Assembly: GCA_026075535.2 (NCBI GenBank)
Contig: AP026550.1
Span: 3,596,001-3,660,000 of the forward strand
Length of the DNA stretch: 64,000 bases
Source of the DNA: Tricholoma matsutake
Taxonomy: Eukaryota > Basidiomycota > Agaricomycetes > Agaricales > Tricholomataceae
Direction of reading: 5' to 3'
Below, piece by piece: positions 10,197 to 21,102 of this stretch. The notes beneath the pieces were generated by a model. That model ran no database searches, had not been told where the DNA came from, and was given only the letters and a program-made list of their open reading frames with translations. A program made the translations under genes and the position numbers. How positions within the stretch are numbered: the first letter of the stretch is position 1; each line of letters opens with the position of its first letter.

Positions 10197-10893
10197 TGTT
10201 AAGAACTGATCTGAAAGGGCTCGTCGGAATCTGGTCAGACCCGGCGGGTGTTTGAGAGCAGAAGATTGTCGGGTCATAGCGGATTATGTGGATGGGTAAC
10301 GAAAAGGACTTGGCTTCAGCTTGTAAGAAGCTGTGCCCTTCACCTCGTCTGGTGTCCTAATTTCGGGTAGAGGTTTTAGAGATAGGAGCGGGAGAGTGCG
10401 GGTAAATGTGGGAAGGAGTATGGAGGGACTTAGGTTAAGTTCAGATGAGACTAGAACTTCAGAGGGGAACTAGAGGTTGAGTCGAATGGAGTTCAGACTC
10501 TTAGAGGTCAGGAGTTGGAGTAGAAGGAGGTTTTAGATTGACAGGGTAAAGTTGAGTCTATGTCGATATACGAACTGAGGAATACAAAGCGAAACTAACT
10601 AAGCTTAAATACTAGAGTCCGGAACAAGAGCGGAACAGAAATGGAAACTGCGGCAGTGTCTCAACTGCATAGATAAATTGCCTAGCAGAGGCCACACAGG
10701 AATCCGTAGTCGAATTTGCAAAACTAGACGGCAGCCTTGGAAGGCAGCCGTGGTTGCTGTACACGGCGGCCTGGTGCACAGCAGTGTGGGCAGTGCAAGG
10801 GGGCCGGAACGAAGGCGGTAGGAGTTGAGTTAGGAACAGCGGAAAAGATCGGAAGGTTGCGGGTTCCAAGCGGGCGAGGAACAGATCGTGACA
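10197..10893. repeat. Solo Gypsy LTR (family G)
   Basis: A 697-bp block homologous along its length to the Gypsy-G LTR at 30637-31386. Both begin TGTTAAGAACTGATC and end in ..TGACA. Flanks are CACGC (10192-10196) and CATGC (10894-10898), a 5-bp TSD differing by one CpG transition. No internal element sequence adjoins it, so it is a solo LTR left by LTR-LTR recombination. Confidence 0.85.
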
Positions 10894-11974
10894 CATGCCA
10901 CCACGACCACCACGCCACCACGACCACCACAGCACCCCCAACCAATGCCGAAAGCAAGTGCTCACGGGGTGGAAATGGGGAGCAGCCTGGACAGATGGAG
11001 AAGACGGGGAGACGACGACGAGGATAATGAAAAAGGGCCCAAGTGATGTCATCAATGTCTCTTGGGCTATAGGTATCTTTTCTGTTCTTTTCTCATTTCG
11101 TTTTCTTGTTAACAAATATTTTTAGGTACAAACCTGTGATTTTGACTATGACAACGACTACTGGCCCCACCTGCCCCCCCACCACTTCCGTGGGGGGGCG
11201 GCCGGGAGGTAGCAAGGACCAGCGATGACAATGACCAGGAGGGCTAGCACCCACAATGAGGATGCCAACAACGGACAACCCAACAACAGGGACGCAAATA
11301 GGTGCAGGCGGCGGGGGAAGGGTGATGAGGGGAACAAACGATGTCTATCGTTGTTTGAGCCCCAGGTAATTTTTTTCCATGTTCACTTCTTTTTTTTTCA
11401 TTCAACTTATCAACTCTTTAACTTCTAGGTTTTACTGTTGCTGTATCTATGGAAAACCGCCACCACTGCCCTGCACCATCTCCACAAGCCACTGCTCATG
11501 GGGAACGGGAATGGGACAACAATAATGGGGACAGGACAACGACAAGGATGACAAAACAAGGCCAGGGACAGGGACGACGTGAGGAGAGCAGGACAGAGAC
11601 AGCAGGGGCCACCATGACGTGCTGATGACAGGATCTGTATCGTTTTTTTATCTATGTTGTATGCCCACCCCCCTCGCATCTTGTGTGAGGAGGGTTAGTT
11701 AGCGGTGATGATGTATGTATGTAGTATACTCTATTTCAATAGCCAAATATATATTTTTTGTGATTCAAATGTCTCCTTAAATGTCTTCTTAATTTCCTTA
11801 TTGACATGGCTAGGCAGCCCCCTGAGAGCTGATACTTGCAGAAAAGCAGTTTAAGCAGCAATATAAGGATAAATTAAGCAAATTTTGCTTAATTCAGGAA
11901 ACGACCCTACTTATTCTAAGCAAGATCTCCTTAACAGCCATTTGCTTAATTCTGCTTAATTCTGCTTAATTTTG
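10894..11974. repeat. GAC/ACC-rich degenerate modules
   Basis: Purine-rich, compositionally skewed sequence (GACAACGAC..., CCACCACGACC...). Modules recur, each with an AAGC-x-CTGCT core and a GGGCCCAA...TTGGGCT...TTTTCT tail. Related modules occur at 35866-37440. Open frames here are composition artefacts. From 11690 the sequence turns AT-rich with TTAAGCA repeats leading into the right TIR. Confidence 0.5.
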
Positions 11975-12112
11975 ACTTTAAGAAGCATTAAGCATAATAA
12001 GTCAGCATCGGATTTTCCTGATGAAGGTCAGGTGATGATTCTTTGTTAAAGGCAATATTACATAATTACTGATTCAGGCACTGTCAACTGCCTTAGGTTT
12101 TGCCCATGGTGT

Positions 12113-13440
12113 CAAGCATGCGTCAAAGGTTCCCATTACCATGAAGGACAACAATGGCCAGGCGTTCACTGTCATGATTGACTCCAGCACTCTAAACAAC
12201 ACTGAGGCTGTTATGCATGAGTTTGCTGGCTTAGCTAGTGACCCACTTCCCAGCACATCTATTGACGAGGTCGAATATGAGGGGTGGCTCGCAACTGAGG
12301 AGGAGTTTACCACATCTATAGACTGGGCTGATAATAACACCCCTGTCAATGAGGATGCTTTTGCAGTCACCCCCCTCAATCAGTCCCAATGTACAACCAT
12401 CTCACTCGACGACCACCCCTTCTATGTCGACACAGGCATGATGGTTCATATCACACTGGACCATTCTGATTTTCTTATACTACATGCCATTTCACCATGT
12501 CACATACGAGGCATCGGTGGATCCTCCATCTCAGCAATCAGTATGGGAGACATAAAACTCCGAATTGCTCAAGGCGCCTCTATTGTCTTATGCAACGCAC
12601 TCTACATTCCCAATGCAACAGTCCACTTGATCTCAGTCATCTCACTCACAAGAGACTCTAACGCCATTGCTCATTTTGATGACTCATCATGCTGGATCAC
12701 CAATAAATCTACTGGCACCCACATAGCCCAAGGCACTCTCCAGTTGGGCAAGAAACTGTACTCTCTCACCCTTCATTCAGCATTGGCAGAACATGCCCTC
12801 ACCATCCACTCCATGCCCAATATTGTCACCTGGCACAACCATCTTGGACATGTGAACTACCAAGTGTTACAGGACATGACTAGAAAAGGGACAATTGCAG
12901 GTACACCTGCACAGTCCTCTTTCAAACCCCCCAAATGTGAATCTTGCATTCTTGGAAAGCAGAATCGCACTCCTGTTCCTAAGAAACACACAGAAGGGGA
13001 GGGCCATAGAGCTAAGTGGAAGCTGGAGAAAGTGTGGGTAGATCTGTCAGGACCACACGTTGTAAAGTCACAATCTGGAAATTCATACATTATGAATATT
13101 GTGGACAATTTTACTTCTCATCCATGGTCCATACTGCTTAAGAGCAAAGATGATGCATATCCAGAGTTAAAAGCATGGGAGCTGATGTGCAAAAAAGAAA
13201 CACGATTGCAGGTTGGGATGTATATTACTGATAATGGGGAGTTGAAATCAGACATGATGGATGCATGGCTTAAAACACATGGAACTGACCATAGGTTTAC
13301 AGCCCCATACACTTTGGTGCACATTGGAGTCTGGATGGGTCGAGCGCATGCATTGAACACTGATAGGAAAGGCACATTCCATGCGCTGATGATGCTCGAC
13401 CAGGAAACCCAAACAAAACCCACAGAAAGGCTTTGGATGG
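12113..13440 (+). pseudogene. Copia-1 protease and integrase
   Basis: This is the Copia pol N-terminal part. The protease motif YVDTG lies near 12423 (Copia uses D-[ST]-G), with the strand IRGIGGSSISAISMGDIKL following. The integrase zinc-binding H-x-H...C-x2-C region is at about 12830-12960 (WHNHLGHVNYQ, then CESCILGKQ). The catalytic core has VDLSGP for the first Asp (about 13035) and YITDNGELKS for the second (about 13220). Just before the catalytic Glu region (about 13335) the frame is lost by a small indel. The neighbouring frame reads WVERMH and then TGA where Arg is expected. Sequence homologous to Copia stops at about 13440. RT resumes at 31387, so the integrase C-terminus is missing. 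Confidence 0.85.
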
Positions 13441-14355
13441 TATAACACAGGTTAGAGGAAGGTTGCAAGGTGGTACTAAATATCACCGCTGTTACCCGAG
13501 GTTAGGGAAACAACTTTAGAGAGGGTCCAATGATGTTTGATGAGGTTAGAGAGTGTACGAAGCGCTGCGATAATGTTTGAGGAAAGTTTGAGGAAAGTTC
13601 AAAAAAGTTCGATAAAGTTCGAATAAGTTCGAAGAAGTTCAAGGGGCTTATTGAGGATGAAACTGACTTTGACGAAGGCTGAGGATAGACTATAAGGATG
13701 TAGAAAGGCTTTGAGAGGGGATAGACGATAGACGATAGTTTTGAGAAGCTAGTATGAGAAGCTTGAAGAAGTTCGGCATAAAACACTGAACTTCGAGACT
13801 AAGTCGAGAGGTTTGGACTCAAGAGAATTGCTCTTAAATCAGATGATTGGTGTGAGAGGACGATCTATTCTGTCTTTCTAAGTAGCTAGTACAAGGCTAT
13901 ATATGTTTGGAAGAGATGGTACTTAAAAGGAAATAAAACATGAGGAATACATGAGGCAAGATATAAAACAATAAAGAACTTTGCAAATCATAAAATAAAT
14001 AAAAGAAGATGAGAAGGGAAATGTATAGAGTCACGATTTATTATGGGTACCTGTCCTATTGATCCAATATATCATCAAGACATCAAAGCACCACAATCGC
14101 GTCCTAATATCCCGTCGTCATGTCTCCTCATGTCCAGTGGTGCTTGATATGTGACACACTAACTCATACAAGGTGTGCTGCATGTGTCTGAAGGGTGGTG
14201 CGATAGGTATATGGTGGCCAAAGACGTTCGAGGTGCTGTGAAGACGTTTGAACCTGCTCGAAGTGTTGCGAAGTCATTCAAAGTTGTTCAAAATAGTTCA
14301 AAATAGTTTCAGAGTGGTCTCGTGGGGTTCGTAGGGGTTCATAGGGGTTGGGAGC
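13441..14355. repeat. LTR-like non-coding block
   Basis: Non-coding sequence at the left edge of the second Copia-1 interruption. It contains clustered AAGTTCGA-type direct repeats (13590-13650 and 14230-14310) and an AT-rich stretch with an AACATGAGG..GAGGCAAGATAT motif. A similar motif occurs in the family-F LTR (16350-16390). It probably is or contains a diverged LTR, but no paired copy or TSD can be shown. No gene is seen. Confidence 0.4.
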
Positions 14356-15874
14356 ATGTGTGGTGATGTGTTGATGCATTTGGAGATGTTCCCAGAGCTT
14401 AGAGCACAAGATGGACCTATCATCCTCCCCTCTACTGAGATCCTGACTGTCCCAGTCAGCCAATCGGAGTCACATGCGAAATGCATGATCATGTTGAAAA
14501 TGTCAACAAAATTCAAAATACCTCTCATTCTTCTTCATCACTCCGACACCTTCGATACTACTTCTATCATGTCCCTCCTTGCCAAACTCAACACCAAAGT
14601 CCTCGAGTACACAAAATTGATGCCAGATTGTGGTGTCGCCAAAGACCTCAACTTTGAAGTGTGGGGGAAAGGTTTTTGTGAGAAGATGGTAAGTTTCTGC
14701 TTCTTATTCAATATTTGAGGATTCTAACATGATATGTTCAGGCAGAATACGACAAACTGGCAGACGACCTGGTCAAAGAACGCGACTCGACTGTGCAACA
14801 GGTTGTCGATGAGGTGTTCAATCTTTTTAAACCAATGGCTCGATGTGAATGGCTTTCCTGGGGTGGGGACCTGTTATTTGCAGATCTGAGTGAGCAGGTA
14901 GAGTGAGAGTGAAGGGAAGATGAGGCAAAATGGGTTCGGGAGGAGGAGGAGGAGGCTCGCAGGGTGAAGGAAAATGTGAAGAAGGCAAAAATCGAGGCTC
15001 AGAGGGGGGCATTAGGAGACGCTCAGAACACAGCTCTTGCTGCATTTTGTGCTAAAATGTTGTCGAAGGAAGAATTGCAGCAATGAAACATGGAGCTCAC
15101 AGCGGAGGCGAGAGCTATCAAGAGGCTAGAGGCTGGAGAGGAGGGCAAAGAGGAGGGGGAGAGCGAGCTGCCCATGGTGCAGGTGACAAAATGAAAGGTA
15201 GTGGAGATCAAGGCAGGCAAAGATGGGGAGGACGAAGTCGAGGGCTCCATGGAGGCAAAGTGAGCAAAGTTCGCAATGAGCGGACTGTTCAATTTCGAGG
15301 GTCCAGTGAGTTTTCATTTTGACTTCTTCGAAGGTTTTTTGGACTGCTAACAATTTCGTAGTGCGATTGATGTGCTGGGATGAAACCCAGCCGCGCTGTG
15401 TGGTTGAAGAAGAGGCCCCAAAGTGCATTAAGTGCACCGAGGCACTGCAGGGGTGCTATTGGGAAGGAGTATTGAGGAAGGGGCTTCGAAAGGCCGAAGC
15501 TAGGAAATTCAGGGCTGCAAAAGATGTTTTGCAGTCCAAGCCAGGTACAAGTTTCATTTGAACTCATCTCAAATCTTATCTCACCTTCCATTTGGATTGT
15601 TTTAGCTCTTAGAATTTGAGTTGTTGGGCCAGTCGAGACAGAGGAGATGGTTGCAGGACCGTCGAAACTGTCAATGCCAAAGTCAAAGCACAAAAAGCAG
15701 TCAAAAGGGAAGGGCAAAGCAAAGGAGGTATCGTCGAATGATGATATCAAGGTTGTTAGCAATGAATGGGTGGTTCAACGGAAGATGCTTGTGGCAAAGT
15801 TGGTACAGAAGAAGGTGGAGATGGAAGTTCTGGGGAGGGAAATAGAACTTTTAGAGGTTATGATGGAGGAGTAA
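14356..15874 (+). pseudogene. Zn2Cys6-like accessory gene, copy 2 (spliced, decayed)
   Basis: Four exons can be read through introns 14689-14741, 15306-15361 and 15545-15605, all GT-AG and the first two with CTAAC branch sites. The start is uncertain. Exon 2 encodes a charged coiled-coil (EEEEARRVKENVKKAKIE, then KEELQQ-NMELTAEARAIKRLE). All its stops are TGA where Arg fits, for example two within VE-E-RED and one in QQ-NMEL. Exon 3 carries a cysteine cluster: C-x2-C with TGA inside, an indel, then C-x8-C-x2-C-x6-C-x-W. This is close to the Zn2Cys6 spacing. The last exon ends in a basic stretch and a leucine-rich coiled-coil (LVQKKVEMEVLGREIELLE). It resembles the antisense gene of Gypsy-G (21438-22421). 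The flanking LTR fragment on its right is on the minus strand, so this copy may also have been antisense to its element. Function is unknown; a DNA-binding role is inference. Confidence 0.6.
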
Positions 15875-15942
15875 AAAAAAAAAAAGGAAACTTCATTGTA
15901 TTTTTATTTTTATCTTGTGAGTCTCAAAAAGTAGCGAAAACT

Positions 15943-16972
15943 AGTTGGTACTAGTTGTGAAGGTAGTGCTATAGGAACTGAAGGTGTTTGGCGTGGTCCA
16001 ATCGAGTATCGATCAATGAGATCAATGGCAAACGAGTTTATCATCGATGGTTGATGTGTGAATTCTGGGGACCTTTCGATAGGTCGATAGTATATGAAGG
16101 GTATGGCAAATGGCTATGAAGTGTTGGAAGGGTTGCTAGTGCTAATGACGAGAGGATTGAAGGAGGATCGAGGATGCGATGATTGCAGAGGTTTCTTGTC
16201 GATCGAGAAAACCCATAGAGACTTTGTTTTAGAAAGTTGATCGGATGCTTAGAACTGTATACAAGATGATAGGTGAAGAGGATTTTCTTTGATTTCCAAG
16301 TAGATACTACAGAGTTTTATATGTTTTAAAGAAACTTCCTAAAATGGAATGAGAAACATGTGTAGAACATGAGGCAAAAGATATGAGTTAAGGCACAAGG
16401 CCAAAAAGGAGACTGGAATCCGAACAAGAAAGATATATATCATATGATGAAAGAGTAATAAAGGGTATAGAACTAAAAGGGGACTGTCCTTTGTGTATAA
16501 ATCGCACTAAGTCTCGCAATAATTTGTCCAGTGGGTTCTGTGCATGATAGGGACTTGGAACGAGGCTGACCTACTATCAACAGGTTTGGGCACGAGTTGG
16601 AATCCTTCCTGGTGCATGGTATTCCACCATATAGATAACAAATGTGGCGCCCAATGTTGCTTGTAGTCTCTCAATATCGATCGATGACGCTCGACAATGT
16701 TTGATCGCGGTTGCGGTTTATTCAAAGATGATCAGGGATGTTTGATGGTCATTTAGAAGGGGTTTTAGGGGATTTCTACGTAGTCCTAAGGTTGTGCGAT
16801 GTGGTCTCTTGGTATGATCAATGTCGCTGGTGATGTTTTGACGCGGTCGATATGATATCACGATTGATAGACTGGGTCGCGCTGCGTCTGGGACCTCGTA
16901 GGAGTTAGCCAATGTGATTAGAATGTGGTTAGAATGATGTATCGGCCTTTGAGCCAAGGAGACAACCTATCA
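15943..16972 (-). repeat. Family-F LTR, first about 1030 bp (broken by an inversion)
   Basis: Matches most of the complete solo LTR at 27423-28604. On the minus strand it starts TGATAGGTTGTC at 16972 and stops at 15943, short of the last roughly 120 bp of the LTR. Most of the missing end (98 bp) is found at 25565-25662 in the opposite orientation. At 16973 the sequence becomes Gypsy-G gag with GCGG as the insertion duplication. Confidence 0.85.
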
Positions 16973-17672
16973 GCGGAAAAAGCTCTCTCTGACTTAGCAA
17001 TGAAGAAAGGTGGTTGTATCACAAAATATAATGTTGACTTCTGGGAATTAGCTTCTAGGGTCAACTGGAATGAAGCAGCCCTTCGTGACTGCTATTTCCG
17101 CGGTCTTCCACTCTGGCTTCACATAGAAGTTCTCTGGGGTGGTAAACCCAATACTCTTGCAGAACTGCACTTGAAAGTGCAGGACAGCGACGACATCTAC
17201 TGGATGCAAGAAGATGAATCCCATTTTGAAACAAAGAATTCCAGTAACGTCACTAACTCTAGTCGGAAGGATCCTTCCAAAAGCCCTTCCCCATCAACAA
17301 ACCAAGCCTCTTCAAACTCCGCCCACGGTAACACCTCCAACCAGCAGTCTTCCACAACAAAGAACACCTCCCAGGACAAGCCCAAGTTGTCCATCTCCAA
17401 TAAGTTGGGGAAGAACGGCATTTCACATTGATACTGAGACTGTAGGAGACAGTCAGACTAAAGCATGGTAAAAGGTTTTCTCACAGACCACAACTTCAAT
17501 GCACTATCATCATATTACTGCGTGGGTCTTATAACGAGAATGTTGCATGAGAGAACGACTTTGTCTCTACTGTGGTGAGGAAGGGCACGTAGCAGGAAAC
17601 TGCCCGAAATCCAAAGCTGCAAAAGCCCGTGCATCCACTGTTGTTCCCGAGACTACGGACTCGGAAAAATAG
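16973..17672 (+). pseudogene. Gypsy-G Gag, C-terminal part
   Basis: The frame begins in mid-protein (AEKALSDLAMKKGGCITKYNVDF) and goes on with FRGLPLWLHIEVLW, a Ser/Thr/Asn-rich linker and, after a frameshift near 17430-17540, a zinc knuckle at about 17553-17594 (C-x2-C-x4-H-x4-C). The N-terminal part of the same Gag is at 29804-30596 on the minus strand and stops at exactly this residue. The two halves were separated by insertion of element F and then by inversion. The Gag would package Gypsy-G RNA. Confidence 0.85.
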
Positions 17673-17728
17673 TCTGCAACCCTCAGGATACAGCCATTGG
17701 GGCTGGGGGTTGCATTGACCTTACCCAT

Positions 17729-18457
17729 TTGGCTGCCTACATTCATCTCAACACGTCCACTCTTTCCGACCCTGACTCCCTAACCATCCTTTTAACCTTT
17801 CCCAACTCTTCCACCCCTTTCCGAACCCTTATCAACTCTGGCTCCTCCCACTGCTTCCTTGACTGCTCTTTTGTGTTGAATAACCAACTCAACACGGAAT
17901 CCATTAACCTGATCGGTTTACAACTCTTTGATGGATCTTGCAACTCCACCATAACTCAGGTCATCAAACTTCTGGTCACCTTCCCTGCCGGTGAAGTGTT
18001 CAATTTGTCATTTTATGTAACCTCACTCGACTCTTCCTGTTCTGCTGTACTCAGTCATAACTGGCTGAAGCAATACAATCCGTTGATTGACTGGTCTTCA
18101 AGCCAACTCACTTTCCGCTCTGCAGATCATAGAGGTCCAGCACCCCTGATGTCACCTTTGCCCCCAAATCTTCCGGTAGAAATCCTCGACTCCTCCACAC
18201 TTTCTGAACCCCCCATTCCTCCTAAATTTACACCTCCTGACATCTCCTTCATCAACGCTGCCACTTATGTGCATGCTAGCAAACTTCCTGGGGCAGTAGC
18301 TTTTCAGCTCCAGAAGGGTTATCCACCCGCTCCGCCCAATCTGCTAACTCATCTGACCTCTCCGATATTCCACCTGAGTATCATGAATTCACTGATGTCT
18401 TTAATAAGACTAAAGCGGATGCCCTTCCTCCGCATCGGTCTTATGACCTCAAGATAG
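17729..18457 (+). pseudogene. Gypsy-G aspartic protease (active-site Asp lost)
   Basis: This is a retropepsin-like domain with FRTLINSGSSHCFLD near residues 31-45. Gypsy elements have D-S-G here, and the codon is AAC (Asn) in a TCGA to TCAA context. The rest of the fold is recognisable (LIGLQLFDGS, then AVLSHNWLKQYNPLIDW). After residue 200 the frame shifts: sequence from about 18375 continues in another frame (IPPEYHEFTDVFNK-KADALPPHRSYDLKIE) into the RT linker. The domain lies between Gag and RT as expected. Confidence 0.85.
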
Positions 18458-18492
18458 AGACAGAAGACAATACTCCTCCGCCTCTGGGCCGC

Positions 18493-19797
18493 ATGTATTC
18501 TCTCTCCCCCTCTGAATTAGAAGCCTTACGAGTCTTTATTGACAAAAACATCTGCTCAGGTTTCATCCACCCATCCAAGTCTCTGCATGGCACTCCAATT
18601 CTCTTTGTCAAGAAGAAGGATGGTAGTCTCCGACTTTGTGTCGACTACCGAGGACTTAACCGTCTTACGAAGAAAGACTGCTACCCACTTCCTCTCATTT
18701 CTGACCTCCTTGACTCTCTCCGCAAAGCCTGCTTATTCACCAAGATAGACTTGTGGCACACTTATCACCTAGTCTGCATCGCTGATGGTGATGAGTGGAA
18801 AACTACTTTCCGCACCCGCTATGGATCCTTTGAGTGGTTGGTGGTTCCCTTTGGACTCACTAATGCACCCGCAGCTTTCCAGCGGTTTATGAACGACATC
18901 TTCAGCGACATGCTAGATGTTTGTGTCATCGTATACCTCAATGACATCCTAATCTATTCCGATGACAAGTCCCAGCATGGGGCTCATGTCAAAGAAGTCC
19001 TCCGCCATCTCCGGAAAAATGGACTTTACGCCTCTCCACAGAAATGTGAGTTCCACAAAGACACCATCAAATATTTAGGTTTCATCCTTTCACCGGATGG
19101 ACTGCGGATGTCCGAGGATAAAGTCAAAACCGTGCTTGACTGGCCCGAGCCTAGGAAAGTTAAGGATATACAATCCTTCTTAGGGTTTTGCAACTTTTAC
19201 CGCCGCTTCATTAATGGCTATTCAGACATTGTCATCCCACTCACCCGCTTGACACAGAAATCCGCACCCTGGGACTTCAACAAGAAGTGCCGCAACGCTT
19301 TTGAAAAGCTCAAACAAGAATTCACTCATGCCCCCATCTTAATGCAATGGGTACCTGACTCACAGATGGTACTCGAAACCGACGCTTCCAACTATGCCTT
19401 AGCGGCTATCCTTTTGGTTTACACTGCGGATGGAGAAATCCATCTGGTCGCTTTTCATTCCCGCTCCTTCAATCCCGCTGAACTAAATTACAACACCCAT
19501 GATAAGGAACTCTTGGCCATTTTCGAAGCCTTCAAACACTGGCAGCAGTATTTTGAGGGTTCTGCAAACCTGGTTGATGTGGTCACCGACCACAAAAATC
19601 TTGAGTACTTCAGCACTACCAAGTTGCTCACCCGCCGCCAGGCCCATTGGTCTGAGTACCTTTCCCAGTTCAATCTCGTCATCCGCTTCTGCCCTGGAAA
19701 ATTAGGGGCCAAGCCAGATGCACCCACTAGACGTTGGGACGTCTACTGCAAAGGGGGAAATAGCGACTTTGCCTCCATAAACCCAACCAACTTCTGA
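18493..19797 (+). pseudogene. Gypsy-G reverse transcriptase and RNase H
   Basis: This is a 434-residue open stretch. RT blocks run in order: SPSELEALRVFIDKN, then FIHPSKS, then FVKKKDGSLRLCVDYRGLN, then PLPLISDLLD, then TKIDLWHTYH, then VPFGLTNAPAAFQRFMND, and the active site as YLND where YLDD is expected. The first catalytic Asp is therefore Asn, again at TCGA. The RNase H-like domain follows (LETDASNYALAAIL, then HDKELLAI, then VTDHKNLEYF). The reading frame ends at a TGA (19795-19797) where Arg is expected before PVFTQEQL, so translation of integrase is cut. Other changes such as R to W in DLWHTYH fit the same CpG mutation. Confidence 0.9.
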
Positions 19798-21102
19798 CCT
19801 GTATTCACACAGGAACAGCTCACCTCTTCCCTTCGGGCCACCTATTTCACCACACCCATCCTTTGACAAGCAGTAATCATGGATGTTGAGAAGCTTCACC
19901 ACAACATCCGCACCTCCCTACCCCTTGACCCCTTATCATCTGCACATCTTCTGACACCTGTCAACCCCAACTGGACCATAGACAAGGCAGGTCTTCTCCG
20001 CCACTTCAACTGGATTTATGTTCCGGACGTTGCGGATCTTCGCCTCAAGGTCCTTCAGTACAAACATGATCACATCCTCTCTGGCCACTTCAGACAAAAC
20101 AAAACCCAGCAGCTTGTCTGCTGGGAATATGTCTGGCCAAACCTCTGCACCTTTGTGCAGGAATTCTGCAAATCCTGTACCACTTGCAAACAATCCAAAT
20201 CACCTCAACACAAGCCCTACGGGTTTCTAAAGCAACTTCCGGTTCCGGAATGACCTTGGAACTCCATCTCCATGGATTTCATTGAGCAACTACCCGACTC
20301 CGACGGTCACACCGCTATCTTGGTCATCGTTGACCATCTCACCAAACAAGGCATCTTCATCCCAACTGTCAACAAAATCACAGCCCAAGAAGTAGCCAAC
20401 CTGTTTGTCCTCCACATCTTCTCCAAGCATGGCATTCCATTGCATGTCACTTGCGACTGGGGATCCAAGTTTGTCTCCCATTTCTTCTGCTCCCTCAGAA
20501 AAGCGCTCGACATGCAGATCCACTTCACTTCCGGATATCACCTGCAAGGTGATGGTCAGACAGAATGACTTAATCAGACCTTGGAGCAGTACCTCTGGAT
20601 CTTCTGCAACTATCAGCAGGATGACTGGTCTCACCTCTTACCCTTGGGCAAATTTGCCTACAACAATGCTCCTTCTGCCTCTACAGGCGTATCCCCTTTC
20701 TTTGCCAACAAAGGCTATCACCCAAACATTTCTGTCTTTCCAGAATGGGACTTAGCTTCACAGCGCACCTGCAAGTTCATTGTTGACTTAGATGACCTTC
20801 ATCAGGAGCTTTGGAAACAGCTTGCGGCTGCTCAAGAGCGTTATCAAGGTCCTGCGGACAAACATCGGGCACCCGCACCCAACTTCAACATTGGTGACTC
20901 TGCCTACGTCACTGCAAAAAATATCCGCACCACTTGTCCTTCCAAGAAACTTTCTCAAAAGAACCATGGCCCCTTCGAAATCATCGCCCGCCCGGGCACT
21001 CACTCAGTCACCCTGCGGCTCCCAGATCACATGTGGGCCATCCACCCTGTTTTCCATGTCTCTCAACTAGAGAAACACTCCCCGAACACAATTCCAAATT
21101 GA
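19798..21102 (+). pseudogene. Gypsy-G integrase
   Basis: This is the integrase of the same polyprotein. The zinc-binding region spans 20040-20200 (H...H of LQYKHDHILSGHF and C-x2-C of CKSCTTCKQ). The core has SMDFIEQLP (first Asp), VTCDWGSKFVSHF (second Asp) and DGQTE (Glu), so the D-D-E residues survive. Four in-frame TGA codons (19864, 20251, 20566, 21100) each stand where Arg is expected, for example VPE-R-PWNS and QTE-R-LNQT. The C-terminal beta-barrel (GDSAYVTAKNI..KKL..GPFEII) and the HPVFHVSQL motif precede the chromodomain. Confidence 0.9.

Larger units (their letters stand above)
9566..12023. mobile_element. 2.46-kb TIR element without transposase, inserted in the right arm
   Basis: The ends are imperfect terminal inverted repeats: CATCAG[C/G]AAAATC, then TGACTTATT and TTTAGCTTA-like motifs at 9566-9610, mirrored at 11975-12023. 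Comparison with the uninterrupted left arm (TGTGGGAAGGTCAGG near 6540) shows the insertion point exactly, with a target duplication of only 2-3 bp (AA or GAA). The interior has no transposase. It holds GAC/ACC-rich modules, a solo Gypsy LTR, and stretches dense in TTAAGCA/AAGCTTA motifs near both ends. This suggests a large non-autonomous DNA transposon that recruits its enzyme from elsewhere. Confidence 0.7.
6434..12112. mobile_element. Inverted-repeat (foldback-like) block inside Copia-1
   Basis: The two sides are near-perfect reverse complements. The left arm is 6434 to about 7735. The right arm is about 8372-9565 plus 12024-12112, split by the TIR element at 9566-12023. Arm length is about 1.3 kb, and the unpaired centre is 7736-8371. 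The arms differ by isolated substitutions and short indels, for example 12 extra bases (around 6458-6469) in the left arm. No transposase is visible. The outermost 40-50 bp of both arms encode the Copia Gag tail (LTP-AKPKAV) in opposite orientations, so the structure copied some flanking sequence. Confidence 0.85.

Noticed and set aside
10612..11115. Minus-strand frame of 167 residues in the TIR element
   Set aside because: It spans the solo LTR and its flank, so it cannot be one ancestral gene.
13441..14355. 3' LTR of Gypsy-G at the left edge of the second Copia-1 interruption
   Set aside because: It has no similarity to the Gypsy-G LTR at 30637-31386 and no matching TSD was found.
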